DNA from: CAZTHL01 sp964613585
GTDB lineage: Bacteria; Pseudomonadota; Alphaproteobacteria; DSM-16000; Inquilinaceae
DNA length: 64,000 bases
Assembly (NCBI GenBank): GCA_964613585.1
Contig: CAZTHL010000001.1
Span: 78,406 to 142,405 of the forward strand
Direction: 5' to 3'
The stretch's first letter is position 1. Each line of letters starts with the position of its first letter. The position numbers and the translations under genes were made by a program. The notes beneath the pieces were generated by a model, which made no database searches, was not told the origin of the DNA, and was given only the letters and a program-made list of their open reading frames with translations. This document shows, in pieces, positions 1 to 7,868 of this stretch.

Positions 1-237
1 GGCGAGGCCAAGGTGCGGGCCCTCGGCATCGTATACGCTTTGGTGTTGCGCGTGTGGATGCGCGATGATAGCCCCGACATGTCGCGTACCATGGCGGCGC
101 TGGACCAGCGCTTGAGCCAGGCGGAGCAGCTGGCCAACACGGTGGAGCGCCCGTCGCGGCGACGCGACGGCCCGGACGGCGGCACGGCCGAGGGCATGGC
201 GCCGGGCGGGTCGGCCGATGCGGAGGAGCATGCCTGA
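1..237 (+). CDS. 3' end of a gene cut by the window edge, possibly a TetR-type regulator
   Basis: The reading frame is open from base 1 and stops at 235-237, so only about 78 C-terminal residues are present. The visible part has a hydrophobic helix (IVYALVLRVW), then an acidic stretch and TMAALDQRLSQAEQLA, then a low-complexity, charged tail. This helix pattern resembles the C-terminal ligand/dimer domain of TetR-family regulators, but the HTH is outside the window. It lies just upstream of a phasin gene with palindromic operator-like sites, so a regulator would fit, but the link is inference. A COQ9-like protein is an alternative. Confidence 0.45.
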   Translation, partial: GEAKVRALGIVYALVLRVWMRDDSPDMSRTMAALDQRLSQAEQLANTVERPSRRRDGPDGGTAEGMAPGGSADAEEHA

Positions 238-243
238 GCGGTC

Positions 244-264
244 TTTTTGTGCACTGCACAAAAA
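244..264. promoter_or_regulatory. palindromic operator-like site 1 upstream of the phasin gene
   Basis: A perfect 21-bp palindrome is centred on base 254, with core TTGTGCACTGCACAA flanked by A/T runs. The same 15-bp core occurs again 56 bp downstream. The TGCA-N-TGCA core resembles the CTGCA-rich sites described for the PHB-responsive repressor PhaR upstream of phasin genes in alphaproteobacteria. Assignment to PhaR is inference. Confidence 0.6.
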
Positions 265-268
265 GCCA

Positions 269-297
269 TTGACAACGCCAAGCCTGGTGCGCAATCT
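269..297 (+). promoter_or_regulatory. probable sigma-70-type promoter of the phasin gene
   Basis: A consensus -35 hexamer TTGACA lies at 269-274 and a weak -10 (CAATCT, 292-297) follows at 17 bp spacing. It sits between the two palindromic sites, an arrangement expected for repression by an operator-binding protein. The -35 match is strong and the -10 is poor. Confidence 0.45.
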
Positions 298-302
298 CGC
301 GA

Positions 303-317
303 TTGTGCACTGCACAA
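303..317. promoter_or_regulatory. palindromic operator-like site 2 upstream of the phasin gene
   Basis: TTGTGCACTGCACAA is repeated exactly as in the core of the first site, centred on base 310. It lies just downstream of the proposed -10 and 26 bp before the phasin start codon, so a bound protein would cover the transcription start. Confidence 0.6.
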
Positions 318-342
318 AAACGCCCTGCCGAGGAGCTGAACG

Positions 343-771
343 ATGGCGAAACCAACGACCCAGATGTGGGACATGGATATCAGCAAGATGATGGCCGACC
401 TGAAGATGCCGGGCGTTGATGTCGAGGCCATGATGGCCACCCAGCGCAAGAACATCGAGGCGCTGACCCAGGCCAACAAGCTTGCCTTCGAGGGCATGCA
501 GGCGGTCGTGCGCCGCCAGACCGACGTGCTGCGCCAGATGCTCGAGGAGACCTCGGGCATGATGAGCGAAGTGATGTCCGCGTCCTCGCCGGAGGATCGC
601 GTCGCCAAGCAGGCCGATCTGGCCAAGACCACCTTCGAGAAGGTGCTGGCCAACATGAAAGAGTTGGCCGAGATGATGCAGAAGTCGAACATCGAGGCAG
701 CCGACGTGATCAATCGCCGGATCAGCGAGAGCCTCGAGGAACTGAAGTCAATGGCCGCCAAGAAGGGCTGA
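343..771 (+). CDS. phasin family protein (polyhydroxyalkanoate granule-associated)
   Basis: This 142-residue protein is almost wholly helical and Met/Ala/Glu-rich with no signal peptide, and contains ANKLAFEGMQAVVRRQTDVLRQ, the hallmark segment of the phasin family (TIGR01841/Phasin_2 type). Phasins coat polyhydroxybutyrate granules in the cytoplasm and control their size and number. The ATG has a good ribosome site (AGGAG, 331-335, 7 nt spacing). The twin palindromes and TTGACA promoter upstream suggest repression by a PHB-sensing regulator. No PHB synthase or depolymerase gene is in the window. Family call is firm; the exact phasin class is not. Confidence 0.88.
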   Translation: MAKPTTQMWDMDISKMMADLKMPGVDVEAMMATQRKNIEALTQANKLAFEGMQAVVRRQTDVLRQMLEETSGMMSEVMSASSPEDRVAKQADLAKTTFEKVLANMKELAEMMQKSNIEAADVINRRISESLEELKSMAAKKG

Positions 772-883
772 GCGAAAGCCGCGGCCGCCCCGGGTGCGGG
801 CGCGGTCGGCGAGCATCGATCCTGGCGCGGGGCGGCCGTTGGGCGGCCCCGCTGCTCGTTGCAAGCCGTCCAGTCGCGGCATC

Positions 884-1108
884 CCCTCCTCGAATGGCCC
901 TCCTCGAATGGCCCTCCTCGAATGGCCCTCCTCGAATGGNNNNNNNNNNNNNNNNNNNNNNNNNNNNNNNNNNNNNNNNNNNNNNNNNNNNNNNNNNNNN
1001 NNNNNNNNNNNNNNNNNNNNNNNNNNNNNNNNNNNNNNNCCTCCTCGAATGGCCCTCCTCGAATGGCCCTCCTCGAATGGCCCTCCTCGAATGGCCCTCC
1101 TCGAATGG
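884..1108. repeat. 14-nt tandem repeat array interrupted by an assembly gap
   Basis: The unit CCCTCCTCGAATGG occurs as four perfect copies before the gap (884-939) and one 13-nt partial plus four perfect copies after it (1040-1108). The copies are identical, which implies recent expansion or concerted copying. There are no spacers, so this is not CRISPR. The true copy number is unknown because the assembly broke here. Each unit carries CCTCCT and an ATG. Confidence 0.95.
940..1039. other. 100-N scaffold gap
   Basis: Exactly 100 undetermined bases fall inside the 14-nt tandem array. The round length indicates a placeholder, so the real distance is unknown. Confidence 0.98.
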
Positions 1109-1120
1109 TCGGAGCCTGCC

Positions 1121-1480
1121 ATGACCGGCCCCGAGCGGTTGGCCGAGCCCATCGGCCACGACCAGTTTCGCCGGGTCGACATCCGGGTCGGCACCATCGT
1201 CGGCGCCGAGCCTTATCCGGAGGCGCGGCGGCCGGCGTACAAGCTGCGCATCGATTTCGGTCCGGCGGTCGGTGAGAAGCGCAGCTCGGCCCAGATCACC
1301 CGGCATTACCGTCCGGACCAGTTGATCGGCCGCCAGATCCTGGCGGTGGTCAACTTCCCGCCCAAGCAGATCGGCCGCTTCGTGTCCGAGGTGCTGGTGC
1401 TTGGCCTGCCGGACGCGGAGGGTGAGGTGGTGCTGGCAGGGGTCGACCGGCCGGTGCCCGACGGGGGGCGGCTGTACTAG
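1121..1480 (+). CDS. csaA: CsaA-like tRNA-binding domain protein
   Basis: This 119-residue protein contains the family landmarks FRRVDIRVGTIV near the N-terminus, then KLRIDFG, SSAQITRHY and AVVNFPPKQIGRF. These make up the OB-fold tRNA-binding domain of CsaA, a small dimeric protein also described as a secretion-related chaperone. The chosen ATG at 1121 has GGAG at 1111-1114 and gives the usual family length. Upstream in-frame starts exist but would translate the 14-nt repeat and are unlikely. The promoter must read through, or lie downstream of, the repeat array. Confidence 0.85.
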   Translation: MTGPERLAEPIGHDQFRRVDIRVGTIVGAEPYPEARRPAYKLRIDFGPAVGEKRSSAQITRHYRPDQLIGRQILAVVNFPPKQIGRFVSEVLVLGLPDAEGEVVLAGVDRPVPDGGRLY

Positions 1481-1600
1481 ACGGTCCTTTCGATTAATCT
1501 GCGGTTGCCGGCGCGAGACGCCTGCTTCCGGTGAGCCGGCGCCCGGCAGGCGTGGCTCGGCGGCGTCGATGCAGCGTCAATGGAGACTCGGGAGGGCGTC

Positions 1601-2371
1601 ATGGACGGGGAAGGGGAGACTCCGGCGGGTCCGGCCCTGCCTCGGGTCTTCTGTGCCATCGACACGGTGTCGCAGGAGGCGGCGCTGGGGCTGGCCGGAC
1701 GCCTGGTCGGGCTGGTCGGCGGCATCAAGCTCGGCCTCGAGTTCTTCAGCGCCCACGGGCCGGAGGGCATCGGCCGTGTCGCGGCGACCGGGCTGCCCGT
1801 GTTTGTCGACCTCAAGCTGCACGACATTCCGAACACCGTCGCCGGCGCCGTCCGCGCGCTGGTGCCGCTTCGTCCGGCCTTCATCACCGTGCACGCCTCG
1901 GGCGGCAAGGCCATGCTGGCCGCCGCGGCCGAGGCGGCGCGCGAGGCGGCCCAGGCGTTGGAGGTGCCGCGGCCCCGGCTGCTCGGCGTCACGGTGCTGA
2001 CCAGCCTCGATGAGGACGACCTGCGCGATGTCGGCCAGGATGCCGCGCCGCTCCACCAGGTCGACCGCCTCGCCACCCTGGCTCAGGACGCGCACCTCGA
2101 CGGCGTGGTCTGCTCGGCGCGCGAGGTGGCGCATCTGCGCTCGCGCTTCGGCACCCGGTTCGTTCTGATGGTGCCGGGCATCCGCCCCGCCTGGTCGACC
2201 AGCGACGACCAGAAGCGCACTATCAGCCCGGCCCGGGCCTTTGCGCTCGGCGCCGACTACCTGGTCATCGGCCGGCCGATCAGCCGCGCGACGGATCCGG
2301 CGGGCGCGGCGCGGCGCATCGCCGGGGAGCTCTCGACAGGCTCCGACGGTCCACCTACGTCCCGTGCATGA
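1601..2371 (+). CDS. pyrF: orotidine 5'-phosphate decarboxylase
   Basis: This enzyme decarboxylates OMP to UMP, the last step of de novo pyrimidine synthesis. From the ATG at 1601 (GGAGGG at 1591-1596) the protein has 256 residues. An upstream ATG at 1580 lacks such a site. The catalytic Lys-Asp-Lys-Asp set is visible: Lys43 in GGIKLGLEFF and Asp70, Lys72, Asp75 in DLKLHDIPNT; the phosphate-binding PGIRP comes later. The stop overlaps the trpF start by 4 nt (ATGA), so the two are translationally coupled, an arrangement seen in related alphaproteobacteria. Confidence 0.95.
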   Translation: MDGEGETPAGPALPRVFCAIDTVSQEAALGLAGRLVGLVGGIKLGLEFFSAHGPEGIGRVAATGLPVFVDLKLHDIPNTVAGAVRALVPLRPAFITVHASGGKAMLAAAAEAAREAAQALEVPRPRLLGVTVLTSLDEDDLRDVGQDAAPLHQVDRLATLAQDAHLDGVVCSAREVAHLRSRFGTRFVLMVPGIRPAWSTSDDQKRTISPARAFALGADYLVIGRPISRATDPAGAARRIAGELSTGSDGPPTSRA

Positions 2372-3012
2372 GGCTGGACGTCAAGATCTGCGGCATCACC
2401 GCGCCCGAGGCCGCGCGTGCCGCCTTCGAAGGGGGCTGCCGCTTTGTCGGCCTCGTATTTTATCCGAGGAGTCCGCGCGCCGTCAGCCTGGAGCTCGCCG
2501 CCGAGTTGGCACGCATGGTGCCGACGGCGGTGCGCGTCGTCGGCCTGTTTGTCGAGCCTGACGACGCACAGCTCGAGCGGGTCGTCTCGCAGGTGCCGCT
2601 TGACCTCATGCAACTGCACGGGCAGGAGACGCCGGCCCGTGTCGAGGAGATCCGGCGCGGCTTCGGCCTGCCGGTCATCAAGGCGATGCGGGTCGAGACG
2701 GCGGACGACCTCGAGGCCGCCGCCGATTACGCCATGGTCGCCGACCGGCTGCTGTTCGATGCCAAGCCGCCGGCCAACGTGACCGCGCTGCCGGGCGGCA
2801 ATGGCATCGCCTTCGACTGGTCGCTGCTGGCCGGGCGGGACTGGCCGGTGCCCTGGCTGCTCTCGGGCGGCCTCGACGCGGACAATCTGGCGGAGGCGGT
2901 GACGGTGACCGGCGCCCGCGGCGTCGACGTGTCGTCCGGCGTCGAGGATCGGCCGGGCCACAAGTCGCCGGAGCGCATAAGCGCCTTCCTGCGAACGGCG
3001 CGGGCGCTGTAG
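2368..3012 (+). CDS. trpF: phosphoribosylanthranilate isomerase
   Basis: TrpF isomerises N-(5'-phosphoribosyl)anthranilate in tryptophan synthesis. The 214-residue TIM-barrel protein starts with VKICGIT carrying the catalytic Cys8, has the LHGQE strand, the LLFDAK segment with the general-acid Asp, and GVDVSSGVED for phosphate binding. It overlaps pyrF by 4 nt. In many relatives trpB and trpA follow, but here a convergent gene comes next, so the rest of the trp pathway is elsewhere. Start is fixed by the overlap. Confidence 0.95.
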   Translation: MRLDVKICGITAPEAARAAFEGGCRFVGLVFYPRSPRAVSLELAAELARMVPTAVRVVGLFVEPDDAQLERVVSQVPLDLMQLHGQETPARVEEIRRGFGLPVIKAMRVETADDLEAAADYAMVADRLLFDAKPPANVTALPGGNGIAFDWSLLAGRDWPVPWLLSGGLDADNLAEAVTVTGARGVDVSSGVEDRPGHKSPERISAFLRTARAL

Positions 3013-3059
3013 GGCGGCTGTTACGGGCGGCGGCCCGCCGGTCCGGCCGGGCGCCTGCG

Positions 3060-3099
3060 CCGGCCCGAGCGCCGGTCGCGATGGTCTGGCTCGGGCCGG
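3060..3099. terminator. long hairpin between convergent genes trpF and the DUF484 gene
   Basis: CCGGCCCGAGC (3060-3070) is perfectly complementary to GCTCGGGCCGG (3089-3099), giving an 11-bp stem with an 18-nt loop. A second, overlapping GC-rich hairpin can form at 3045-3065. The position between two converging stop codons (3012 and 3107) fits a bidirectional terminator. There is no U-tract, so Rho-independent function is unproven. Confidence 0.45.
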
Positions 3100-3106
3100 G
3101 TCGGCG

Positions 3107-3832
3107 CTACTTCGGCAGCTCGAGCCAGGAGCGGATGCAGCGCTCCAGCACGCGGGCAAGGAAAGCCATCAGCTCAGTGCGCATGCCGGCCTGAAACATG
3201 TCGGCTTCGCGGCTGCCGAGCGCGAGCAGCGCCGGCGGTGTCTCGCTTGACACGTTCAGCTTGACCAGCGCCTGGCTGCGGACCAGACCGGCGCCGGGGC
3301 CGAACAGATCCTCGTCACCGCGAATGTTGCCCTCAAGCAGCACGTCGCTCGGCCCGAGCCAGCGGCCTATGGCCCCGGGGCCGATGACCCGGACGCCGGA
3401 ACTGTGAACATGGGGCAGGTCGTGCCCGTTCGATTCGACCAGCAGGCAGACCACGTCGACATCGAGCAGCACCGCCAGATCGGTGGTGATGGTGTGGATC
3501 AGCTGCTCGAACTCGCCGGCGTCGAGCAGGAACAGGATGGCCGTGTGCACTCGACTCTGGCTGCTCTGGTTGGCGCGGGTGGCGCTGACGATGGCGCGGC
3601 GCTGCTCCTTCAGCTTCTCCACCTCCCGCCGCAGCCGCTGCACCATGTAGGCCTGCAGGTCGATCACGCCGTCGGCCCGGCGCGCCTGCGGCGCGATCCG
3701 CTCGAGCAGCTCCGGGTTGCCGCTGATCAGGTCCGCCAGGGCGTCGGGATGCGCCGAGAGATAGGCGGCGATCTCCTCCGCCGTCGGATCCCTCAGCGCC
3801 GGCTGCCGGCTGCGCACACTGTCCCTGCCCAT
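3107..3832 (-). CDS. DUF484 family protein
   Basis: This 241-residue protein has an N-terminal segment with EIAAYLSAHPDALADLI, followed by a helical/coiled-coil part (LRREVEKLKEQRR) and a GAF-like C-terminal half, the organisation of DUF484 proteins. The family has no firmly known function. In alphaproteobacteria it commonly sits beside xerC and priA near the atp genes, matching this site, although xerC is absent here. The start at 3832 (MGRDSVRS) is preceded by GGAAAGGGA and begins where family similarity begins. Longer in-frame extensions run into the priA promoter area. Confidence 0.85.
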   Translation of the reverse strand: MGRDSVRSRQPALRDPTAEEIAAYLSAHPDALADLISGNPELLERIAPQARRADGVIDLQAYMVQRLRREVEKLKEQRRAIVSATRANQSSQSRVHTAILFLLDAGEFEQLIHTITTDLAVLLDVDVVCLLVESNGHDLPHVHSSGVRVIGPGAIGRWLGPSDVLLEGNIRGDEDLFGPGAGLVRSQALVKLNVSSETPPALLALGSREADMFQAGMRTELMAFLARVLERCIRSWLELPK

Positions 3833-3918
3833 CGGGCCGCGTCCCTTTCCTGCTGCGAGCCTTGGCGGCCGCGCTCCCTGCGGGCCGCCCCGTGTCGTCG
3901 CGTGGCGGAGTGTATCGG

Positions 3919-6156
3919 ATGACGAACGGGCTGGCCAGTTCCCCCGGGTTCGGGGACGACGGCGCCGACCGGGTCCCCGTGCTGCTGCCGCTGCCCCTCG
4001 GCGAGCCCTACGATTACCGTGCCCTGCCCGGCGAGGCACCGGCCCCGGGCGATGTCGTGCGGGTTCCGCTCGGGCGACGCGAGCTGCCGGGCGTGGTGTG
4101 GGAGCCGCGAGCCCCCGAGCCGGGTGGCGCGGCCCCTGTGGCGGCGGAGCGGCTGCGCGACATCCGCGGCCGCTTCGACGTGCCGCCGCTGCCGGCTCCC
4201 GTGCGCCGCCTGGTCGACTGGGTTGCCTGGTACACCTGTGCCCCGGCAGGCTCGGTCCTGCGCATGGCGATCAGCGTGCCGTCCGCGCTCGAGCCACCGC
4301 GACCGCAGCGCGCCTATCGGCCGGCCCCGACCCCGCCGGCGGCCGGATCCGAGCCAAGGCTGACCCGGACGCGACGGCGGGTGCTCGAGGTCCTCGCGGA
4401 GGGACCACCGCGTCCGGCGGCGGAGCTTGCCCAGGAGGCCGGCTGCAGCCCGGGGGTGATCGCCGAGATGGCCCGGGCCGGGCTGCTCGCGCCGGTCGAG
4501 CTGCCGGCGACCCTGGCGCTGCCGATGCCGGATTGGCGCCGGCCGCGCGCACGGCTGACCGGGGCCCAGCACGGTGCCGCCGACTCGCTGGTCGACGCGG
4601 TGGCAGCAGGCGGGTTCACGACCATCCTGCTCGACGGGGTCACCGGCTCGGGCAAGACCGAGGTCTATTTCGAGGCGATCGCCGCGACGCTCGCGCGCGG
4701 CCGCCAGGTCCTGGTGCTGCTGCCGGAGATCGCACTGTCAGCGCCGTGGCTCGAGCGGTTCACCGAACGCTTCGCCGCTCCGCCCGCCGAGTGGCATTCC
4801 GACCTGACCGCGGCGGCCCGGCGGAGCGTGTGGCGCGGCGTCGCCGAAGGGCGCGTGCGCGTGCTGGTCGGCGCTCGCTCGGCCCTGTTCCTGCCGTTCG
4901 GCGAGCTTGGCCTGCTCATCGTCGACGAGGAGCATGAGGCGGCGTTCAAGCAGGAGGATGGCGTCCCCTATCACGCCCGCGACATGGCGGTGGTGCGCGC
5001 CCGGCTCGAGGGCTGCCCGATCGTCCTGGTCTCGGCGACGCCGAGCCTTGAAACCCTGACCAATGCCGAGACCGGGCGCTACAGCCGGCTGCACCTGCCC
5101 GAGCGGCACGGGTCGGCCGGGCTTCCGGCAATCGAGGCGGTCGACATGACCGCGGCGCCGCCGCCGCCGGGTCGCTTCCTGTCGCCGCCGCTGCTGGCCT
5201 CGCTGGCGACGACGCTGGCCGCGGGGGAGCAGTCGATGCTGTTCCTCAACCGTCGCGGCTATGCTCCCCTCACCCTGTGCCGGGCCTGCGGTCATCGGCT
5301 GGAATGTCCCCATTGCACGGCATGGCTGGTCGAGCATCGCCTGGTCGGCCGGCTCGTCTGCCACCACTGCGGCCATCAGGTGCCGAGGCCGGCGGTGTGC
5401 CCCGAGTGCGGCGCCGAGGCGAGCCTGGCGGCCTGCGGGCCCGGCGTCGAGCGGATCGCCGAGGAGGTCGACCAGCGGCTGCCCGGAGCGCGCTGGGCTC
5501 TGGCCACCTCGGACACCCTCCACGGGCCGCGGTCGGCGGCGGCGTTGATGCAGCAGGTCGGCGAGCGGGCGGTCGACATTGTCATCGGCACCCAGCTCCT
5601 GGCCAAGGGCCACCATTGGCCCATGCTGACGCTGGTCGGGGTGGTCGATGCCGACCTGGGTCTGGCCGGCGGCGACCTGCGCGCCGCGGAGCGGACCTAC
5701 CAACTGCTCCATCAGGTGGCCGGGCGGGCCGGGCGAGCCGAGCGGCCCGGCCGGGTGCTGCTGCAGACCTGCTCGCCCGCCCATCCGGTGATCGACGCGC
5801 TGGTCCGGGGCGACCGCGACGGTTTCCTCGCTCTGGAGGCCGAGGCGCGGCGCCGCCGGGGGCTGCCGCCGTTCGGCCGGCTCGCGGCCATCGTGGTGTC
5901 GGGACCGGACTCGTCGACCGCGGACCGCGTCGCCGCCATGCTCGGCCGCACCGCGCCCAACGGCCGGCATCTCGAGGTGCTGGGCCCGGCGCCCGCGCCG
6001 CTCGCGGTGCTGCGCGGCCGCCATCGCCGGCGGCTGCTGCTCAAGGCGGCGCGCCAAGTGCCCATTCAAGAGGTGATCGGACGCTGGCTGGCGCCGCTGA
6101 CGCTGCCCTCCAGCGTGCGGGTGACCGTCGACGTGGATCCGTACAGCTTCCTGTGA
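3919..6156 (+). CDS. priA: primosomal protein N' (replication restart helicase)
   Basis: PriA is the 3'-5' helicase that recognises stalled forks and starts replication-restart complex assembly. The 745-residue protein carries Walker A GVTGSGKTEVYF (about residue 238), the DEEH box (about 335), SATPSLET, and the zinc-binding Cys cluster CRACGHRLECPHC / CHHCGHQVPRPAVCPEC (about 453-500), then the C-terminal helicase motifs. The ATG at 3919 has GGCGGAG 8 nt upstream. A longer in-frame extension starting at 3862 is unlikely. It is divergent from the DUF484 gene with an 86-bp shared upstream region. Confidence 0.95.
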   Translation: MTNGLASSPGFGDDGADRVPVLLPLPLGEPYDYRALPGEAPAPGDVVRVPLGRRELPGVVWEPRAPEPGGAAPVAAERLRDIRGRFDVPPLPAPVRRLVDWVAWYTCAPAGSVLRMAISVPSALEPPRPQRAYRPAPTPPAAGSEPRLTRTRRRVLEVLAEGPPRPAAELAQEAGCSPGVIAEMARAGLLAPVELPATLALPMPDWRRPRARLTGAQHGAADSLVDAVAAGGFTTILLDGVTGSGKTEVYFEAIAATLARGRQVLVLLPEIALSAPWLERFTERFAAPPAEWHSDLTAAARRSVWRGVAEGRVRVLVGARSALFLPFGELGLLIVDEEHEAAFKQEDGVPYHARDMAVVRARLEGCPIVLVSATPSLETLTNAETGRYSRLHLPERHGSAGLPAIEAVDMTAAPPPPGRFLSPPLLASLATTLAAGEQSMLFLNRRGYAPLTLCRACGHRLECPHCTAWLVEHRLVGRLVCHHCGHQVPRPAVCPECGAEASLAACGPGVERIAEEVDQRLPGARWALATSDTLHGPRSAAALMQQVGERAVDIVIGTQLLAKGHHWPMLTLVGVVDADLGLAGGDLRAAERTYQLLHQVAGRAGRAERPGRVLLQTCSPAHPVIDALVRGDRDGFLALEAEARRRRGLPPFGRLAAIVVSGPDSSTADRVAAMLGRTAPNGRHLEVLGPAPAPLAVLRGRHRRRLLLKAARQVPIQEVIGRWLAPLTLPSSVRVTVDVDPYSFL

Positions 6157-6633
6157 GGCCGCCTTCGTGCCGCCGCCCCACCGGGACCGCAAGGGGCGAC
6201 GAAACGAGGCTTTTCCCTTGTACGGCACCGTCTTTCGCCGCATCCTTGGTGGACGGATGGGCGGTCGAAGATGCAGCCGCCACAGAGCCGACGACACCGT
6301 GGTCATTTCAAGTATTCGCCATGAACGGGTGGCAGGCGGCAGGCCGTTGAGGTGCCTATTGCTGATGGAGATGGCGGCGCTTGTCCTTCGATCCGGTGTC
6401 CTGCGTTCAATGACGCGTTGCAATGCTTCAAGCTCGTCAGAAAGGATTTGGGTGGGCCCGGAACGCCGCATCGCTTCCCCCGACCCCTTCATGGCGACAC
6501 GCGGCGCGTCACGTGGTGCAGGCTCCGGCATCGCATCGCACCGCGCGCTTCCGGACAGTGGCCGGGATCACGCCCGGTCGGTCCACTGAGGGACCGGGGC
6601 GGTGGGCGGGCCGGCTCTCCGGGATGACGCGGA
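6157..6633. other. 477-bp intergenic region, nothing recognised
   Basis: Short open frames occur in several phases but none has a convincing ribosome site, codon pattern or recognisable domain. No RNA gene, repeat or terminator was seen. It presumably holds the dcd promoter. Confidence 0.5.
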
Positions 6634-7218
6634 ATGAAGCTTTCGGACAATGACATCCTCAAGCACATGCGGCTCGGCAAGATCGTGATCGAGCCGTCGC
6701 CGGCCGCGTCGATGATCAACGGCGCCTCGGTCGACCTGCGCCTTGGCCGCTATTTTCGCGTGTTCTCCTTGCATACCGGCTCGCATATCGACCTCGGAAC
6801 CTCGCGCGCCGAGATCAACGCTGCCATCGACCGCGTGATGTCCGACGAGATCGTCGTAGCCGACGGCGAGATCTTCTACCTCCATCCGGGTCAGCTCGTG
6901 CTGGGCGTCACCGAGGAGTCCCTGACGCTGTCGGCCGACCTGTGCGGGACGATCAACGGCCGGTCGAGCCTGGCGCGGCTCGGCCTGATGGTCCATTCGA
7001 CGGCCCATTTTGTCGATCCCGGCTGGTCCGGCGCCATCGTCCTCGAGTTCTACAACTGCGGTCGGCTGCCGCTCGGGCTCAGGCCGTCCATGGCCATTTG
7101 CGCGGTCGCCTTTGAGCCGCTGTCCTCACCGGCGACACGCCATTACGGGGCCCGGGACGATGCCAAGTACGCCGGCCAGAGCGGCGCCATGGCGAGCCGC
7201 ATCGGTCTCGAGCGATGA
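6634..7218 (+). CDS. dcd: dCTP deaminase (E. coli type)
   Basis: Dcd deaminates dCTP to dUTP, feeding dTMP synthesis. The 194-residue protein aligns end to end with the 193-residue E. coli enzyme without gaps over the first 140 positions: NGASVDLRLG, RVMSDEIV, GRSSLARLGLMVHSTAH and DPGWSGAIVLEF. Ser111, Arg115 and catalytic Glu138 are kept, but the position equivalent to E. coli Arg126 is Phe. Alphaproteobacteria usually carry a shorter, different Dcd, so this form may come from another lineage. The ribosome site is weak (GCGGA just before the ATG). Confidence 0.93.
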   Translation: MKLSDNDILKHMRLGKIVIEPSPAASMINGASVDLRLGRYFRVFSLHTGSHIDLGTSRAEINAAIDRVMSDEIVVADGEIFYLHPGQLVLGVTEESLTLSADLCGTINGRSSLARLGLMVHSTAHFVDPGWSGAIVLEFYNCGRLPLGLRPSMAICAVAFEPLSSPATRHYGARDDAKYAGQSGAMASRIGLER

Positions 7219-7290
7219 CCGGCCGGGTGCCGTCCATCGGCATCGGCCGGCCCGGCCGGGGCGCAGGGTGACCAAGGGCGACCACCAGTC

Positions 7291-7866
7291 CTATGCGTCC
7301 TCCCGGTACGCCGTGAGAGCGACCACCACCACCACGTCATGCGCCACGACGCCGGACCCGGCCCATTCGCCGGTGCCGACATCGTAGTCGACCCGGGAAA
7401 GGGTAAGGCGGCCGTCGGCGTCCGCCCGCTCGCCCTCGATCACCAGGGTGAACGGCAAGGTCACCGGACGGGTGATGTCCTTGATGGTCAGCTCGGCCTC
7501 GGCCTCGTACTCGTTGCCGCCGAGATGGCGGAACCCTGTCGTCTCGAAGCGGGCCTCAGGAAAGCTGCCGGCGTCGAACCAGGGGTCGGTCGGCAGCGCC
7601 TGGTCGCGGTCGCTGCTGCCGGTCCGTGCGCTGCTCACGTCGATGGTCACCACGGCGCGGCTGCTTGCGAGGTCCTGGGGATCGAAGTCGATGTCGGCCT
7701 CGAAGCGGCCGAACTCGCCCTCGAACGGTGAGCCGCCCTGGGAGGCGATGAAGCCCAGGGTGCTCTCATCGTGGTCCACCGTCCAGGACGGCGCCTGTGC
7801 CGCGGCGGCGCCGGACAGGATCAGGGTTGCGGCGGCGACGGCCACCGGGCGAAGCGGAACGGGCAT
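7291..7866 (-). CDS. YceI family periplasmic protein
   Basis: This 191-residue protein has a signal peptide (hydrophobic core AAATLILSGAAAAQA, cleavage about residue 23) and a YceI lipocalin-like beta barrel: WTVDHDESTLGFIASQGG, an AVVTIDVSSA strand, and TIKDITRPVTLPFTL. YceI barrels bind long isoprenoid or fatty amide ligands. The gene starts 2 nt after the stop of the cytochrome b561 gene, so the two are co-translated. The chosen ATG at 7866 begins the signal peptide. Pairing of YceI with cytochrome b561 is common and suggests quinone-type electron transfer in the envelope. Confidence 0.88.
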   Translation of the reverse strand: MPVPLRPVAVAAATLILSGAAAAQAPSWTVDHDESTLGFIASQGGSPFEGEFGRFEADIDFDPQDLASSRAVVTIDVSSARTGSSDRDQALPTDPWFDAGSFPEARFETTGFRHLGGNEYEAEAELTIKDITRPVTLPFTLVIEGERADADGRLTLSRVDYDVGTGEWAGSGVVAHDVVVVVALTAYREDA

Positions 7867-7868
7867 GA

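Noticed and set aside
884..1108. CRISPR array at the 14-nt repeats
   Set aside because: Units are contiguous without spacers and too short; no cas genes. The same applies to the arrays at 36725-36990 and 43161-43240.
4738..6531. A 597-codon open frame on the minus strand
   Set aside because: Antisense shadow of priA; no domain or ribosome site.
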